A DNA stretch of 50,274 bases from Paenibacillus sp. 1001270B_150601_E10 (GCF_015558675.1 NZ_JADMOL010000017.1:1-50274); one strand, 5' to 3'; positions 35,589-45,112 are shown, numbered from the stretch's first letter. Translations and numbers: made by a program. Notes: generated from the sequence alone by a model not told the origin.

Positions 35589-37013
35589 ATGCGGAAAATG
35601 GCAGGTTTATTCTTAGTCGTTATTCTTATAGGGTGCCTCATGGGATGGAGTAATAATGCCGTTTCCATTCAAGATAGTTCAATATCTACCGAAGAGGGTT
35701 TTATTTTTAATGACAAGGAATTAAGTATTGCCGTATTTCAAGGTGCATATGGACCTGAATACTGGGAAGAAGTCATCACGATGTTTGAACAAGCGTATCC
35801 GGGCGTGAAAGTCAATTTGACAATCAGCCCCAGAATTACTGATGTCATCAGGCCTCAGCTGGTGGCAGGTAACCCACCGGACTTTTTAGCAATTATGGAT
35901 ACAGAGCAGAGTGGGATAATTGACGCCTTAGTGAAGGAAAAAGCCTTGTTAGATATTACGGATGTTTTTGAGAGCAAGGCATTAGACAAGGATCAGTTGC
36001 TGAAGGATATGGTTCTTCCGGGCATGCTTGAGAGTACGAGATTTTCACCGTACCAAGACGGAAAAATCTATTTGGCACCATTTAATGCGGGTCCGATGGG
36101 GTTGATTTACAATAAAAATTTATTTCGAGAAAAAGGGTGGAAGCTGCCCGAAACATGGGATGAATTCTTCGCATTGGATGAGGAATTAAAGAAGGAAGAG
36201 AATTTCCTTGTCGATGAGCAGGGAAAGAAGAAGAAGAGAGCCTTGTTTACCTACCAAGGCATTTATCCGAATTACTTAGAGGAAATCATGTATCCTTCCA
36301 TTGCGAATACGGCTGGTATTGACCACCTTAAACGAATTTTTGCGTATGAACCCGGCTCTTTCAGAACGAAAGCGGTTAAGAAAGTTCTTGATACATTCGC
36401 TAAGCTTGGTACGAAAGGCTTTTTAATGGATGGGACGTTTGCCCTGAATCATACGCAATCACAAACTGATATGATGCTTGGGAAAGCTGTATTTATTGTC
36501 AATGCAACCTGGATGGAAAATGAAATGAAAAACTCGCCTAGAGAACCGGGCTTCGAGTTCGGCATGATACCTGTTCCTGTATTCAAAAAAGGCGATCAAC
36601 GTTATATTCTTACAAGCTACGAACAATTTTCGATTCCAGCAAGGGCCAAAAATCCAGAGCTAGCCAAGGAATTTCTGAAATTTCTTTACACCGATGCATC
36701 CGTTAAATTGTTTGCAGAGAAATCGAATGGTGTATATGCGCTCAAGGATGCAAAAGAGCATTCAAAGCCTTACTTATCGCCGGGTGTATATGAAATGTTC
36801 AGTGCATATGACGGAGCAACGATAATTCTCCAAGATTGGATATCTATTCCGAAGGGTTCGGAGATCGATATAAAGGCAGAGCTGTTCAAGAAGGCGATGA
36901 CCCCAATCATGACGGGGAAGATGACGACGGATGAGTGGATGGAAAACGTCGAGAAGGCATTTGGAATCATTCAAGCGGAGATCGCAGTCGAAGTGTCCCA
37001 CGCGTCGTCATAG
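35589..37013 (+). CDS. Second solute-binding lipoprotein, orphan
   Basis: 474 residues from ATG 35589 (MRKMAGLFLVVILIGC), with AGGAG 8 bases upstream. The lipobox LIGC gives Cys16. The mature part is a family 1 sugar-binding protein related to the divergent one: the IAVFQGAYGPEYWEEVITMF region, KVNLTISPRITDVIRPQLVA and GPMGLIYNKNLFREKGWKLP match the same three blocks. It has no permease genes of its own and sits head to head with the import operon and beside the YesMN-type pair. It may supply the same permease with another ligand or present ligand to the sensor kinase. Its AT content is higher than that of its paralogue. Confidence 0.9.
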   Translation: MRKMAGLFLVVILIGCLMGWSNNAVSIQDSSISTEEGFIFNDKELSIAVFQGAYGPEYWEEVITMFEQAYPGVKVNLTISPRITDVIRPQLVAGNPPDFLAIMDTEQSGIIDALVKEKALLDITDVFESKALDKDQLLKDMVLPGMLESTRFSPYQDGKIYLAPFNAGPMGLIYNKNLFREKGWKLPETWDEFFALDEELKKEENFLVDEQGKKKKRALFTYQGIYPNYLEEIMYPSIANTAGIDHLKRIFAYEPGSFRTKAVKKVLDTFAKLGTKGFLMDGTFALNHTQSQTDMMLGKAVFIVNATWMENEMKNSPREPGFEFGMIPVPVFKKGDQRYILTSYEQFSIPARAKNPELAKEFLKFLYTDASVKLFAEKSNGVYALKDAKEHSKPYLSPGVYEMFSAYDGATIILQDWISIPKGSEIDIKAELFKKAMTPIMTGKMTTDEWMENVEKAFGIIQAEIAVEVSHASS

Positions 37014-37033
37014 TGACGCATGGGACGCTTTTA
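36994..37033 (+). terminator. Terminator of the orphan binding-protein gene
   Basis: GTCCCACGCGTC pairs with GACGCATGGGAC (one mismatch) around GTCATAGT, followed by GCTTTTATTTTT. The 5' arm and loop overlap the last codons and stop of the gene. Confidence 0.88.
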
Positions 37034-37036
37034 TTT

Positions 37037-38644
37037 TTAGCTATTTCTTTTAGATGCTAATTGTCTAGGCTTATATTCAGAAGGAGAGATGCCGAATTGT
37101 TTTTTAAATAATCGATTGAAGTAGAATTGATCGCTTATGCCGACCAACGAGGCAACCTCCTTCATATACATGCTGCCCTTCATGATTAAGTCTGCAGCTT
37201 TATTCATTCTAACTTGGTTGATATAGGTAATCAGGCTTGTCCCTACTTGTTCCTTAAACACACGGCACAAATAATTCTCGCTGAAGTTAACATGATCCGC
37301 GATCATTTCAAGTGTAATTTTATCTTGGTAATGCGATTCGATATATTGAATAACATCTTGTACTTCTTTCTTTAATATTGGTAGAGTGGAGACTTCCGGA
37401 AATATATTTAAACATTCGAAGGCTTGCCATGTCTCGGACAATAGTTCATCCATTGTTTTGCATTTCGCAATGTTTTTACTATGATTTTTATATCGCTCTG
37501 CATCATGGACTTGAATCTTGCTTTCACTTAATGGAATATAATCAAGGCACTTCATTATGAATTCTTTGACGGTATCTGGGTGAATTTGTTTGCGCTTACA
37601 TTGTTGGGCTAGTGATCCCAGCCTACTTTTGATCGAATCCTTGCCATCCTTTTGCCACTGCTGAAGTACGGATGTCGAGTAATCCACATAGTTTGTTTGT
37701 CCCATATTTAATGCAAATTCGACTTCACTCACATCAATCACAGCATGATGATGATAGAAATTAATTTGCATGGCGTCCATACAGACCCAATATTTCCGCC
37801 TTGCTTCATCATAGCCAACAAATTCTTTCGTAAATACGATAATAGGTTCTAACGAAATATACATTTCTATTAATTTGCAAATTTTGCTCATAAAATCGAT
37901 CGGTTCCATATGATGCTCTTTCAGCTGATGGACTGGAATCAACGCAATAATGCTGTTGGCGTCTACTTGAAATACTTCCATATCGTTGACCGTCTCAATG
38001 AGATTTAGGATCGTATTTTCGATAAACGATGCCGAAATATTTCCTTTCACCCTGTGTTCATCGGAAGCGTCCAAATCAAATGTGATATAGAATAGATAAC
38101 AGGGAGTTGTCCACAGATTCAGTGCGATTTGTTGATTTTGCAGGAAATGATGAATATCGTAATTTGTATCTGTAAAGTAATCTTTTAAAATGGAATTCTT
38201 GACGCTTTTTAGATTGTTTCTCAAAAATCGGTCCTTCTCTTCCTGTTCTTGTAAAGTATGCTGCTCTTCCTGGAGAAGAGTGGCTGTCTGCCGAAGCTGT
38301 GTGATAAGGCCCTCCGTTTGGATACTAATTTTAAGAATATAATCAACAGCGCCAAGCAGCATCGCTTCGCGAACAAGCTCATAATCCCCGAAGTTACTTG
38401 CCACAATAACCTTTCCTTTATAGTTTTGCGCGTTAAGCTCTCGCATGAATTGCAGGCCATCCATATTCGGCATTTTGAGATCTGTAATTATGATATCTGG
38501 TTTTAATTTTTTCATCAAATTCAAAGCTTCTTTCCCATCAGAAGCCGTTCCGCAGATTGGAAACCCAAGCTCATCCCAATGGATCATCGTTCGAAGGGCG
38601 ATTTTTACAATTGGTTCATCGTCTACTAGCAGCACATTATACAT
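37037..38644 (-). CDS. YesN-type response regulator with AraC DNA-binding domain
   Basis: 535 residues. The receiver domain (1-120) has the acidic pocket VLLVDDEP, phospho-acceptor Asp55 in IIITDLKMPNMDG and the conserved Lys of ILK. A middle region of about 300 residues follows, with no assigned fold. The C-terminal AraC/XylS double HTH (about 430-530) has ITLEMIADHVNFSENYLCRV and MKEVASLVGISDQFYFNRLF with FGISPSEYKP. It is cotranscribed with, and 23 bases downstream of, the sensor kinase. The cognate target is most likely the divergent sugar-import operon. Confidence 0.94.
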   Translation of the reverse strand: MYNVLLVDDEPIVKIALRTMIHWDELGFPICGTASDGKEALNLMKKLKPDIIITDLKMPNMDGLQFMRELNAQNYKGKVIVASNFGDYELVREAMLLGAVDYILKISIQTEGLITQLRQTATLLQEEQHTLQEQEEKDRFLRNNLKSVKNSILKDYFTDTNYDIHHFLQNQQIALNLWTTPCYLFYITFDLDASDEHRVKGNISASFIENTILNLIETVNDMEVFQVDANSIIALIPVHQLKEHHMEPIDFMSKICKLIEMYISLEPIIVFTKEFVGYDEARRKYWVCMDAMQINFYHHHAVIDVSEVEFALNMGQTNYVDYSTSVLQQWQKDGKDSIKSRLGSLAQQCKRKQIHPDTVKEFIMKCLDYIPLSESKIQVHDAERYKNHSKNIAKCKTMDELLSETWQAFECLNIFPEVSTLPILKKEVQDVIQYIESHYQDKITLEMIADHVNFSENYLCRVFKEQVGTSLITYINQVRMNKAADLIMKGSMYMKEVASLVGISDQFYFNRLFKKQFGISPSEYKPRQLASKRNS

Positions 38645-38667
38645 TGTGAAGACCCCCTTGTAACTCT

Positions 38668-40401
38668 TTACTCATGTTTAGGAATGATTATTTTACAACG
38701 GGTACCTTGACCGATCGCACTCGAAATAAATAAACCATATTCTTCTCCATAGTAGAGCTTAATGCGTTCATTCACGTTCATAATCCCGATGCCTGACAAT
38801 TTTTTATTATTGTGCGGGGCATGAACAAGGCTTGTATCAAATCCTTTGCCATTGTCGATGATTTCAATATGAATCCGGTTTTCGATTTGCTGTACTTTAA
38901 TTTTTATCTCAATGAACTTTCCATGATCGGATAAACCATGAATGATCGCATTCTCGGCCACAGGCTGCAAGATCAATTTAGGAAGGCGGCAGTTGAGAAG
39001 ATCTTCATCGATTTCATATTCAAAATGAAAGCTATCAGCATAGCGAATCTTCTGTATCTCAAAATAATGGGTTAGATTATGAATTTCCTGTTCAATTGTA
39101 ATTTCCTCATCCTGATCCAAGATCGTACTGTGAAGTAATTCAGATAAGGAGCTGATGCCGTTGCTTAGCACCGGAACTTGATTGATAATGGCCAGCCATC
39201 TCAGTGTATTCAAGGTATTGAATAGAAAGTGTGGATTAATTTGAGATTGAAGCATCTGGAGCTCGAGCTCACGCTTGCGCTTTTGATCCAGTTTCTGATT
39301 GTGCATCAGCTTCTCAATTTCATCCACCATGCTATTGATTTTGCGTGAAAGCACGCCCATTTCATCCTCATGATGGTCTTGAATACGATTCGAGAATATG
39401 CCATTTGAAATCTGATTGCTAAATGTGATGATTTTTTTGATCGGTTTTACGATGCTGTTATACATGAAATAGATGATGACAATGCAGAAAAGGACGATGA
39501 TCAGGCTGATCAACGTTATGCTGGTAGTGATTCTGTTCGTCTCGGAATTAATGTACGAATAAGGCATCATTGATACGAGATACCAGCCGACTTGCTTATT
39601 ATAGATATAAGAAATTTGTTGATATTCATGATTGATCTGTGCAGAAAATGAGTGGCTACCCTGTGCTTGTTGTTCCTTGATTAATTTGAAAAGTTCGGGC
39701 CCAGCATACGATTCTCCTAATGCGATCTCTTTGTCATTGGCAGATAAAACGCTTCCATCACGACCCATAATCATGAGTTTCGAGCCCGTTCCTAAATCGA
39801 TGCTAGATAGAATGTTTTTCGTGAACAGTTCGTTACTGATGAATACAAAGGCATATCCGATCTGGACTGAGCTGTCATTCAAGGCATGTATTTTTCTACC
39901 CAAAACGATGGTGTCGTACGACCTTACAGTTTTAATATAAGTAAGGCCATCGTACGGGGCATTCTTATCGACATCTTGTATGGCTTTCTCCAAGGCTTGA
40001 CTGCTGATGGTCTCGAATCCCAGTTCATAAAATAGATGATGGTTCGAATCCACGATGCTTACGTTAACGACGTGGGAAGGAAAGATCGTTCTGAATATGT
40101 TATCCATTGCGGCTTCCTTGGCATTCTCATCGACTTCTTGCTGCGTGACTTCTTTAGACAGGTTCGCTTGAACAAATTCATTTGTCGAGATTGATCCACA
40201 CAGATATTGATAATTCTGGAGCTCGGCAAGCAAGCTTCTATTGACTAAGGTGACAGCCTGATAGGTGGATTTGCTGAGCTTGTCGCTGATCGATTCCGAA
40301 TAGATTTGATAGGCGTAATATCCAAGAAAGATGATAGGAAGAACCGAAACGACCAGGAAAGTGCTAATTAATCGATGTTGAATCTTGAATTTACGTAACA
40401 T
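38668..40401 (-). CDS. YesM-type sensor histidine kinase
   Basis: 577 residues from ATG 40401 (MLRKFKIQHRLISTF), with GAAGGGG 9 bases upstream; the longer frame adds 30 residues without a ribosome site. Topology: a membrane helix (about 13-35), an extracytoplasmic CACHE-like sensor (about 40-285), a second helix (about 292-315), HAMP (about 318-370), the His-kinase motif QINPHFLFNTLNTLRWL with phospho-accepting His391, then an HATPase with NAIIHG and GKGFD/GIGIMNV. LytS/YesM-family kinases of this form respond to extracellular sugars, sometimes through a binding protein. It forms an operon with the YesN-type regulator. Confidence 0.93.
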   Translation of the reverse strand: MLRKFKIQHRLISTFLVVSVLPIIFLGYYAYQIYSESISDKLSKSTYQAVTLVNRSLLAELQNYQYLCGSISTNEFVQANLSKEVTQQEVDENAKEAAMDNIFRTIFPSHVVNVSIVDSNHHLFYELGFETISSQALEKAIQDVDKNAPYDGLTYIKTVRSYDTIVLGRKIHALNDSSVQIGYAFVFISNELFTKNILSSIDLGTGSKLMIMGRDGSVLSANDKEIALGESYAGPELFKLIKEQQAQGSHSFSAQINHEYQQISYIYNKQVGWYLVSMMPYSYINSETNRITTSITLISLIIVLFCIVIIYFMYNSIVKPIKKIITFSNQISNGIFSNRIQDHHEDEMGVLSRKINSMVDEIEKLMHNQKLDQKRKRELELQMLQSQINPHFLFNTLNTLRWLAIINQVPVLSNGISSLSELLHSTILDQDEEITIEQEIHNLTHYFEIQKIRYADSFHFEYEIDEDLLNCRLPKLILQPVAENAIIHGLSDHGKFIEIKIKVQQIENRIHIEIIDNGKGFDTSLVHAPHNNKKLSGIGIMNVNERIKLYYGEEYGLFISSAIGQGTRCKIIIPKHE

Positions 40402-40961
40402 AAATCTGGCCCCTTCATTTGTTAAGCCTATATTATCATAGATATCGAGAAAAGCCTGTCTACCATAACGCAATTGGGTAGGATAGTCCAAAAAGAGAAT
40501 AAAATTGTCTATCCGATGAGGGCAATGAAATAAAATCTAATTATGAGAAAAAGACGATAACGACTAGTGATGTAACCGGACATATAAAAGCTAATATCAT
40601 CCATGAACTTGTTTACTTTGTTGCTGTATTACGAATGCAATATCTAATAATAAGGTTATAGCATAAAATAACAACGCTTTCATAAGAAAGGGGAGAGATC
40701 TCATGACTAGAAGCGTTATTTCATCATAAAAAAAGGAGAATAAATTATAGATAACCAGTTTTATTTGTCGATGAAACCGTGTTTTTTTTCGGATTTGATG
40801 CCAGATTCGCGTTAGATCATAAAAAATCACCAATCTTAATTGATTGTGACATGTAAGTATAACCGTTTGAATGATGCATAATGAAGCGCTTTGAGTCCAT
40901 TTGCTACAAGAATGAAGAAGGATTTCGTGCAGAATAAAAGGAACAAGATGATGTCTAAATT
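40402..40961. other. Non-coding region upstream of the sensor kinase
   Basis: About 560 bases hold the promoter region of the kinase gene and AT-rich sequence. A minus-strand 78-codon GTG frame (40597-40833) lacks a ribosome site and any motif, so I do not call it. Confidence 0.45.
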
Positions 40962-41354
40962 ATTCATTTGGATGATGTGTCGTATACGAATAATTATCCA
41001 TCTATGGAACCAGAAAAGGCTTCGTGGCTGGAAGCAATGCTACGTCTGCCATTCTTGCAGAAGGAAGCAACCAAATATTAAAGCTGTCTTAAACTGAAGG
41101 AACGATTCGAACATCTATACCATTAGACGAAAGATCCGGATATACCGAATGATCCTGCGCTCGACTTCTATTATGTCGACGTGTATACGGGCAACGATTA
41201 CAATGCCTGCAAACTGTTGCAATATGCTGTTAAAGTAGATCGTGTAAGCATCACCGAGACGGAAAGACGCTTTGAGAGCATTCAGCGCTATGATCTGGCA
41301 GAGCTGTACAAGCTTTCGCTTGCACGACGAACGATCCATAACCTGCACGGCTAA
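40962..41354 (+). pseudogene. Decayed gene of unknown family, two in-frame stops
   Basis: A single frame from 40962 to 41354 is protein-like throughout but is broken by TAA at 41079 and TAG at 41124. Pieces include SMEPEKASWLEAMLRLPFLQ before the first stop, and PNDPALDFYYVDVYTGNDYN, KLLQYAVKVDRVSITETERR and FESIQRYDLAELYKLSLARR after the second. The C-terminal part looks like an intact helical domain. No family was recognised. No start or ribosome site is left, so it is a dead remnant of a larger gene. Confidence 0.7.
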
Positions 41355-41427
41355 TGGCTCGTGCGTGGATGAAACAGCTTAAACAACGTCAGTTTCCATT
41401 ATTCAGTAATTATGGTACACTCATTGA

Positions 41428-41442
41428 TGAGAATGTTTATCA
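41428..41442 (+). promoter_or_regulatory. Fur-like box upstream of the nitroreductase
   Basis: TGAGAATGTTTATCA matches the 7-1-7 Fur family consensus TGATAATNATTATCA at 12 of 14 defined positions. It lies 21 bases before the TTG start, downstream of TACACT (41415-41420), a possible -10 box. Binding by Fur, or by the related PerR or Zur, would block the promoter; the regulator is inferred. Confidence 0.55.
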
Positions 41443-41463
41443 TTAAAAATTGAGGTGCTTAAA

Positions 41464-42045
41464 TTGCAATTATTAGAGGCTATCCATACAAGAAGAAGCA
41501 TTGGCAAGGTTCAAGACACACCCGTTGAACGTGAAAAGATTGAACAGCTGCTAGAGGCGGCAACATGGGCTCCGAATCACCATAAGACAGAGCCATGGAA
41601 GTTCTTCGTGCTGACAGGTGAAGGTCGCAGACCTCTTGGCCGCACATTGGCTGATATTGCTGCCGTGAAGATGGAAGACCCATCCACGCCTGAGAATCAG
41701 GAGACGCTGGAGCGTCAGAAGCTGCTCCCATTCCGAGCTCCAGTTGTGATTGCAGCAGCAGCGATTCCATCAGATGATCCGAAGGCGGTCCATATTGAAG
41801 AGATCGGAGCTGTGAATGCAGCCATTCAAAACATGCTGCTCGCTGCACATTCCTTGGGGCTTGGAGCTGTATGGCGCACAGGATTGCCAACTTATCATCC
41901 GAAGATGAAGGAGCTCTTTAAACTTCGCGAACAAGACGAGGTATTGGGCTTTATTTATATCGGATATCCGGACATGACGCCAAAGCCTGGTACTAGAATT
42001 CCTTTTGCAGAGAAGACGGTCTGGATCGAAGAAGACCAACTGTAA
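41464..42045 (+). CDS. Nitroreductase-family FMN oxidoreductase
   Basis: 193 residues starting with TTG 41464, GAGGTG 6 bases upstream; the in-frame GTG at 41455 overlaps that site. Family motifs are AIHTRRSIGKVQDTPV (FMN phosphate contacts), LLEAATWAPNHHKTEPWKFF and LAAHSLGLGAVWRTG with GFIYIGYPD. It is an NAD(P)H-dependent flavoprotein, probably dimeric and cytoplasmic. The natural substrate is unclear, since the family includes YdjA-type small nitroreductases. A Fur-like box suggests a link to iron or oxidative stress. Confidence 0.9.
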   Translation: MQLLEAIHTRRSIGKVQDTPVEREKIEQLLEAATWAPNHHKTEPWKFFVLTGEGRRPLGRTLADIAAVKMEDPSTPENQETLERQKLLPFRAPVVIAAAAIPSDDPKAVHIEEIGAVNAAIQNMLLAAHSLGLGAVWRTGLPTYHPKMKELFKLREQDEVLGFIYIGYPDMTPKPGTRIPFAEKTVWIEEDQL

Positions 42046-42055
42046 GACGAAGAAA

Positions 42056-42096
42056 CCCCCTATAACGTTCATTTGAACGAATATAGGGGGTTTTTG
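42056..42096. terminator. Terminator between nitroreductase and pepT (bidirectional)
   Basis: CCCCCTATA pairs with TATAGGGGG around a loop that contains a further small stem (CGTTC/GAACG), with AAA before and TTTTT after. Confidence 0.9.
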
Positions 42097-42124
42097 CTTT
42101 AGCATTATAGCATTGCTGTATAGC

Positions 42125-43366
42125 CTAGGATTCTTGCTCGAATCGCTTTGCGATCTCAATGATCACTTTTGTCGCCTTTTCCATATTATCCACGGATACG
42201 TATTCGAATTTGCCGTGGTAATTCTCACCGCCAGTGAAGATGTTAGGCGTCGGAAGTCCCATGTAGGACAACTGTGAACCGTCTGTACCACCGCGTACAG
42301 GCTGGATGACAGGCTTAATATCCAATGCTTCCATCGCCTTGTGCGCAATATTCACGATTTCCATGACAGGTTCGATCTTATCTCTCATATTGTAATACTG
42401 ATCGTGCATGTCAAGGGTAATGTTCTTCTCACCGTATTGCTGCTGGAACTGATTCACAATGCGTTCCAGATAGGCCTTCTTCTCTTCGAAGCTTTCCTTT
42501 TTAAAGTCGCGAATAATATAGCTGAGCGTGGAGGATTCGACGTCACCGTGGAAGGAAGTCAGGTGGTAGAAGCCCTCATAGCCTTCTGTGTGCTCAGGCG
42601 CTTCCAGCGCTGGCAAATGGCGATGAATATCCATCGCAACCTTCATGGAGTTGATCATCTTTCCTTTAGCCGTACCAGGATGCACGCTTGCTCCGCAAAT
42701 CGTAACTTTGGCAGCCGCTGCATTAAAGCTTTCATATTGAAGCTCACCGAGTGGACCGCCATCCATCGTATAGGCATATGCCGCATCGAAGGCTTTGACA
42801 TCGAACTTGTGAGGGCCGCGTCCGATCTCCTCATCCGGCGTGAAGGCGACTCGAATCCGGCCATGCTTGATCTCTGGATGCTGAATCAAATAATTCATGG
42901 CGGTCATAATCTCTGCGATGCCAGCTTTATCGTCGGCTCCTAGGAGCGTCGTTCCATCTGTCGTCATGAGCGTATGTCCCTTATACTGCTTAAGCTCAGG
43001 GAACTCTCTTGGTGAAAGAGTGACATGCTTCGCTGGATTGAGGACGATATCCTCGCCATCGTATTGTTCAATGAGCTGAGGATTTACATTTTTGCCTGTC
43101 ATATCAAGGGCCGTATCCAAGTGGGCTAAAAAGCCAATGGTTGGCACTTCTTTTTCCGAATTGGCAGGCAGCGTAGCCATCACATAGCCGTTGTCATCCA
43201 TTGTGACTTCTTCCATGCCAATGGATTGGAGCTCTTCAACGAGCAGCTTTCCAAGCTCAAGCTGTCCTGGGGTAGATGGACAAGTTTCACTTTCGTCATT
43301 GGATTGGGTATCCACCTTCACATAAGTCGTAAGTCTATCAATGAGTTCTTGCTTCACTGCCTTCAT
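42125..43366 (-). CDS. pepT: Peptidase T (tripeptidase)
   Basis: 413 residues, the usual length. It is a cytoplasmic M20-family zinc aminopeptidase that releases the N-terminal residue of tripeptides. Zinc ligands and neighbours are visible: GFLAHLDT (His82, catalytic Asp84), [10 protein letters not shown] (Asp145), TPDEEIGRG (Glu179/Glu180) and a [12 protein letters not shown] region near residue 360. A GGAG-type site precedes the ATG. It is probably a single-gene transcript ending at the shared terminator. Confidence 0.96.
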   Translation of the reverse strand: MKAVKQELIDRLTTYVKVDTQSNDESETCPSTPGQLELGKLLVEELQSIGMEEVTMDDNGYVMATLPANSEKEVPTIGFLAHLDTALDMTGKNVNPQLIEQYDGEDIVLNPAKHVTLSPREFPELKQYKGHTLMTTDGTTLLGADDKAGIAEIMTAMNYLIQHPEIKHGRIRVAFTPDEEIGRGPHKFDVKAFDAAYAYTMDGGPLGELQYESFNAAAAKVTICGASVHPGTAKGKMINSMKVAMDIHRHLPALEAPEHTEGYEGFYHLTSFHGDVESSTLSYIIRDFKKESFEEKKAYLERIVNQFQQQYGEKNITLDMHDQYYNMRDKIEPVMEIVNIAHKAMEALDIKPVIQPVRGGTDGSQLSYMGLPTPNIFTGGENYHGKFEYVSVDNMEKATKVIIEIAKRFEQES

Positions 43367-43523
43367 CTCCTTTATGTATCTATCCTTAGTTTACCACGAA
43401 TGGATACTTTCAACACGCCATATCGACAACATGCGCGAGTGTGTATAGAACGAGAATCCCATCATCTGCTATATTTAATGGAACCTGATAGAAAAGCATC
43501 CATCTTACGTGAAGGGGAGTTCG

Positions 43524-43976
43524 ATGAATCAATATCGACATCTTGGTGTATATGGCATTTGTGTAGAGCAAGGCAAGATATTATTGATCAAAAAGGCAAG
43601 AGGACCTCATACAGGAAAGTGGGACCTTCCTGGAGGCACGATCGAACATGGTGAAACCCCGGAGGAAACACTGTGCAGGGAATGGGAGGAGGAGACAGGC
43701 ATTGTTGGAATCTCCTATTCCCTCTATTCCGTGGAATCCTACCAGATGGAAATTACACTTGCTTCTGGAGAAGAGGAGGATCTGCATCACCTTGGGATTC
43801 TTTACACGGTCAACTTGCTCCATTCGCCCATGAGTCTGAAAGTCAATGGGGATGGTGAAGATTCACTAGGAGCGGAATGGATCGATGTCGGTGCGTTGTC
43901 ACCTGAATGTGTCACGCCTTTTGTTTATAAGGCCATAAAGGATATCCAACAGCAGACGACTGGCTCATCACTATAG
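43524..43976 (+). CDS. NUDIX hydrolase
   Basis: 150 residues from ATG 43524 (MNQYRHLGVYGICVEQG), with AAGGGGAG just upstream. The Nudix box is complete at residues 38-60: GTIEHGETPEET then LCREWEEETGI, satisfying Gx5Ex7REUxEExGU. It hydrolyses a nucleoside diphosphate linked to some moiety, requiring Mg or Mn. The substrate cannot be told. It is possibly a house-cleaning pyrophosphatase. Confidence 0.92.
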   Translation: MNQYRHLGVYGICVEQGKILLIKKARGPHTGKWDLPGGTIEHGETPEETLCREWEEETGIVGISYSLYSVESYQMEITLASGEEEDLHHLGILYTVNLLHSPMSLKVNGDGEDSLGAEWIDVGALSPECVTPFVYKAIKDIQQQTTGSSL

Positions 43977-44070
43977 GGTCTAATGTAAAGTTATGAATAT
44001 CATCATGCAATGAGTGCAAGAGCACATATTATCCAACAGAACGAAAGCTAGCAGAAAGGCAGAACATCTT

Positions 44071-44397
44071 ATGGAACGAGGTAAATGTAAGGTTATCAGC
44101 GCGCTGGATTCAAGCACACGCTGCAAGCATTATCATCAGCCGCTCGATATTATCGCGATCAAGTTCAAATGCTGCAACACCTATTATCCCTGCTACCAAT
44201 GTCATCAGGAGCATGCGGATCATGAGGCTGAAGTGTGGCCGATGCGCGAATGGAACACGACAGCCATTCTTTGCGGCGCATGCCATCATGAATGGACTAT
44301 TCAGGAGTATTTGGATTGCCAATATACGTGTCCAGGCTGCAAAGCTTCCTTTAATCCGGGCTGCGGCAACCATCGCAACCTCTATTTTGAAGCTTGA
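44071..44397 (+). CDS. CHY zinc-finger protein
   Basis: 108 residues from ATG 44071 (MERGKCKVISALDSSTRC). Cys/His pairs run through the chain in the CHY order: CKHYHQPLDIIAIKFKCC, YYPCYQCHQEHADH, CGACHHEW and CQYTCPGCKASFNPGC with NH at the end. The CHY finger binds several zinc ions. In eukaryotes it sits in the RCHY1/Pirh2 ligases, while in bacteria it is a small standalone protein of unknown role. The ribosome site (AGAAAGG) is a little far. Confidence 0.85.
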   Translation: MERGKCKVISALDSSTRCKHYHQPLDIIAIKFKCCNTYYPCYQCHQEHADHEAEVWPMREWNTTAILCGACHHEWTIQEYLDCQYTCPGCKASFNPGCGNHRNLYFEA

Positions 44398-44532
44398 GCA
44401 GGATAGATCAACTATAATCATATGGGATAGCACATTCCATATATGCGCCCCTTCCAACCTGTGATACACTTTACAAGAAAATGCTTACATATCTTTGATA
44501 GCCATGAACGTAATGGTCAAGGAGGAATCACG

Positions 44533-45042
44533 ATGAACATTACATTTGCAGTCATTCGCGATGAGGAGACGAAGCAGAAGTGGAAGCTTGCTTTTGAGCG
44601 TGAACAGATTCATCGTCCAGATGAGTATTATGATCGCTGTATGGAAGAGAATCTGAACGGAAAGCGAGTCTCACTTCTAGCGTTGGCTGATGGTGAAGTA
44701 GCGGGCTGCTGCCATTTGAAGTATGATTCGGACTATCTGCCTTTCCAAGAGCAGGACATCCCTGAGATTAATGATTTAAACGTTTTCCCTTCCTATCAGC
44801 GTCACGGTATTGGCAATCAATTTCTTGAAGAATTCGAATCGATTGTTCGCAATGAGCGTGGAATTATAGGGATTGGAGTGGGATTGTTCCGTGACTATGG
44901 GCAAGCTCAGCGCTTGTATTGCCGTAGAGGCTATATTCTGGATGGCCATGGACTCGTTTATAAGAATCAGGAAGTGAAGCCTGGAACGCACGTATTGGTA
45001 GATGATGATTTGAACCTGTTTTTTACGAAAAAATTGACCTGA
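44533..45042 (+). CDS. GNAT-family N-acetyltransferase
   Basis: 169 residues from ATG 44533 (MNITFAVIRDEETKQKW), with AAGGAGG 8 bases upstream. The acetyl-CoA loop is NDLNVFPSYQRHGIGNQFLE (about 80-99), followed by GIGVGLFRDYGQAQRLYCRR and GYILDGHGLVYKNQ. The acceptor is unknown. It is one of four GNAT genes in the window, and the four are not clustered. Confidence 0.88.
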   Translation: MNITFAVIRDEETKQKWKLAFEREQIHRPDEYYDRCMEENLNGKRVSLLALADGEVAGCCHLKYDSDYLPFQEQDIPEINDLNVFPSYQRHGIGNQFLEEFESIVRNERGIIGIGVGLFRDYGQAQRLYCRRGYILDGHGLVYKNQEVKPGTHVLVDDDLNLFFTKKLT

Positions 45043-45112
45043 TCACCTTTGAAGTCAACAGAAAGCGAGCAATTCATTCTGGCATTTCATTCTATAAAGA
45101 AGAGGTGTTTGT

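Noticed and set aside
40597..40833. 78-codon minus-strand frame upstream of the sensor kinase
   Set aside because: GTG start without a ribosome site; the protein looks like translated AT-rich DNA and has no recognisable pattern.
41770..42159. 129-codon frame opposite the nitroreductase and across the terminator
   Set aside because: It runs through a clear bidirectional terminator and is antisense to a recognised enzyme.
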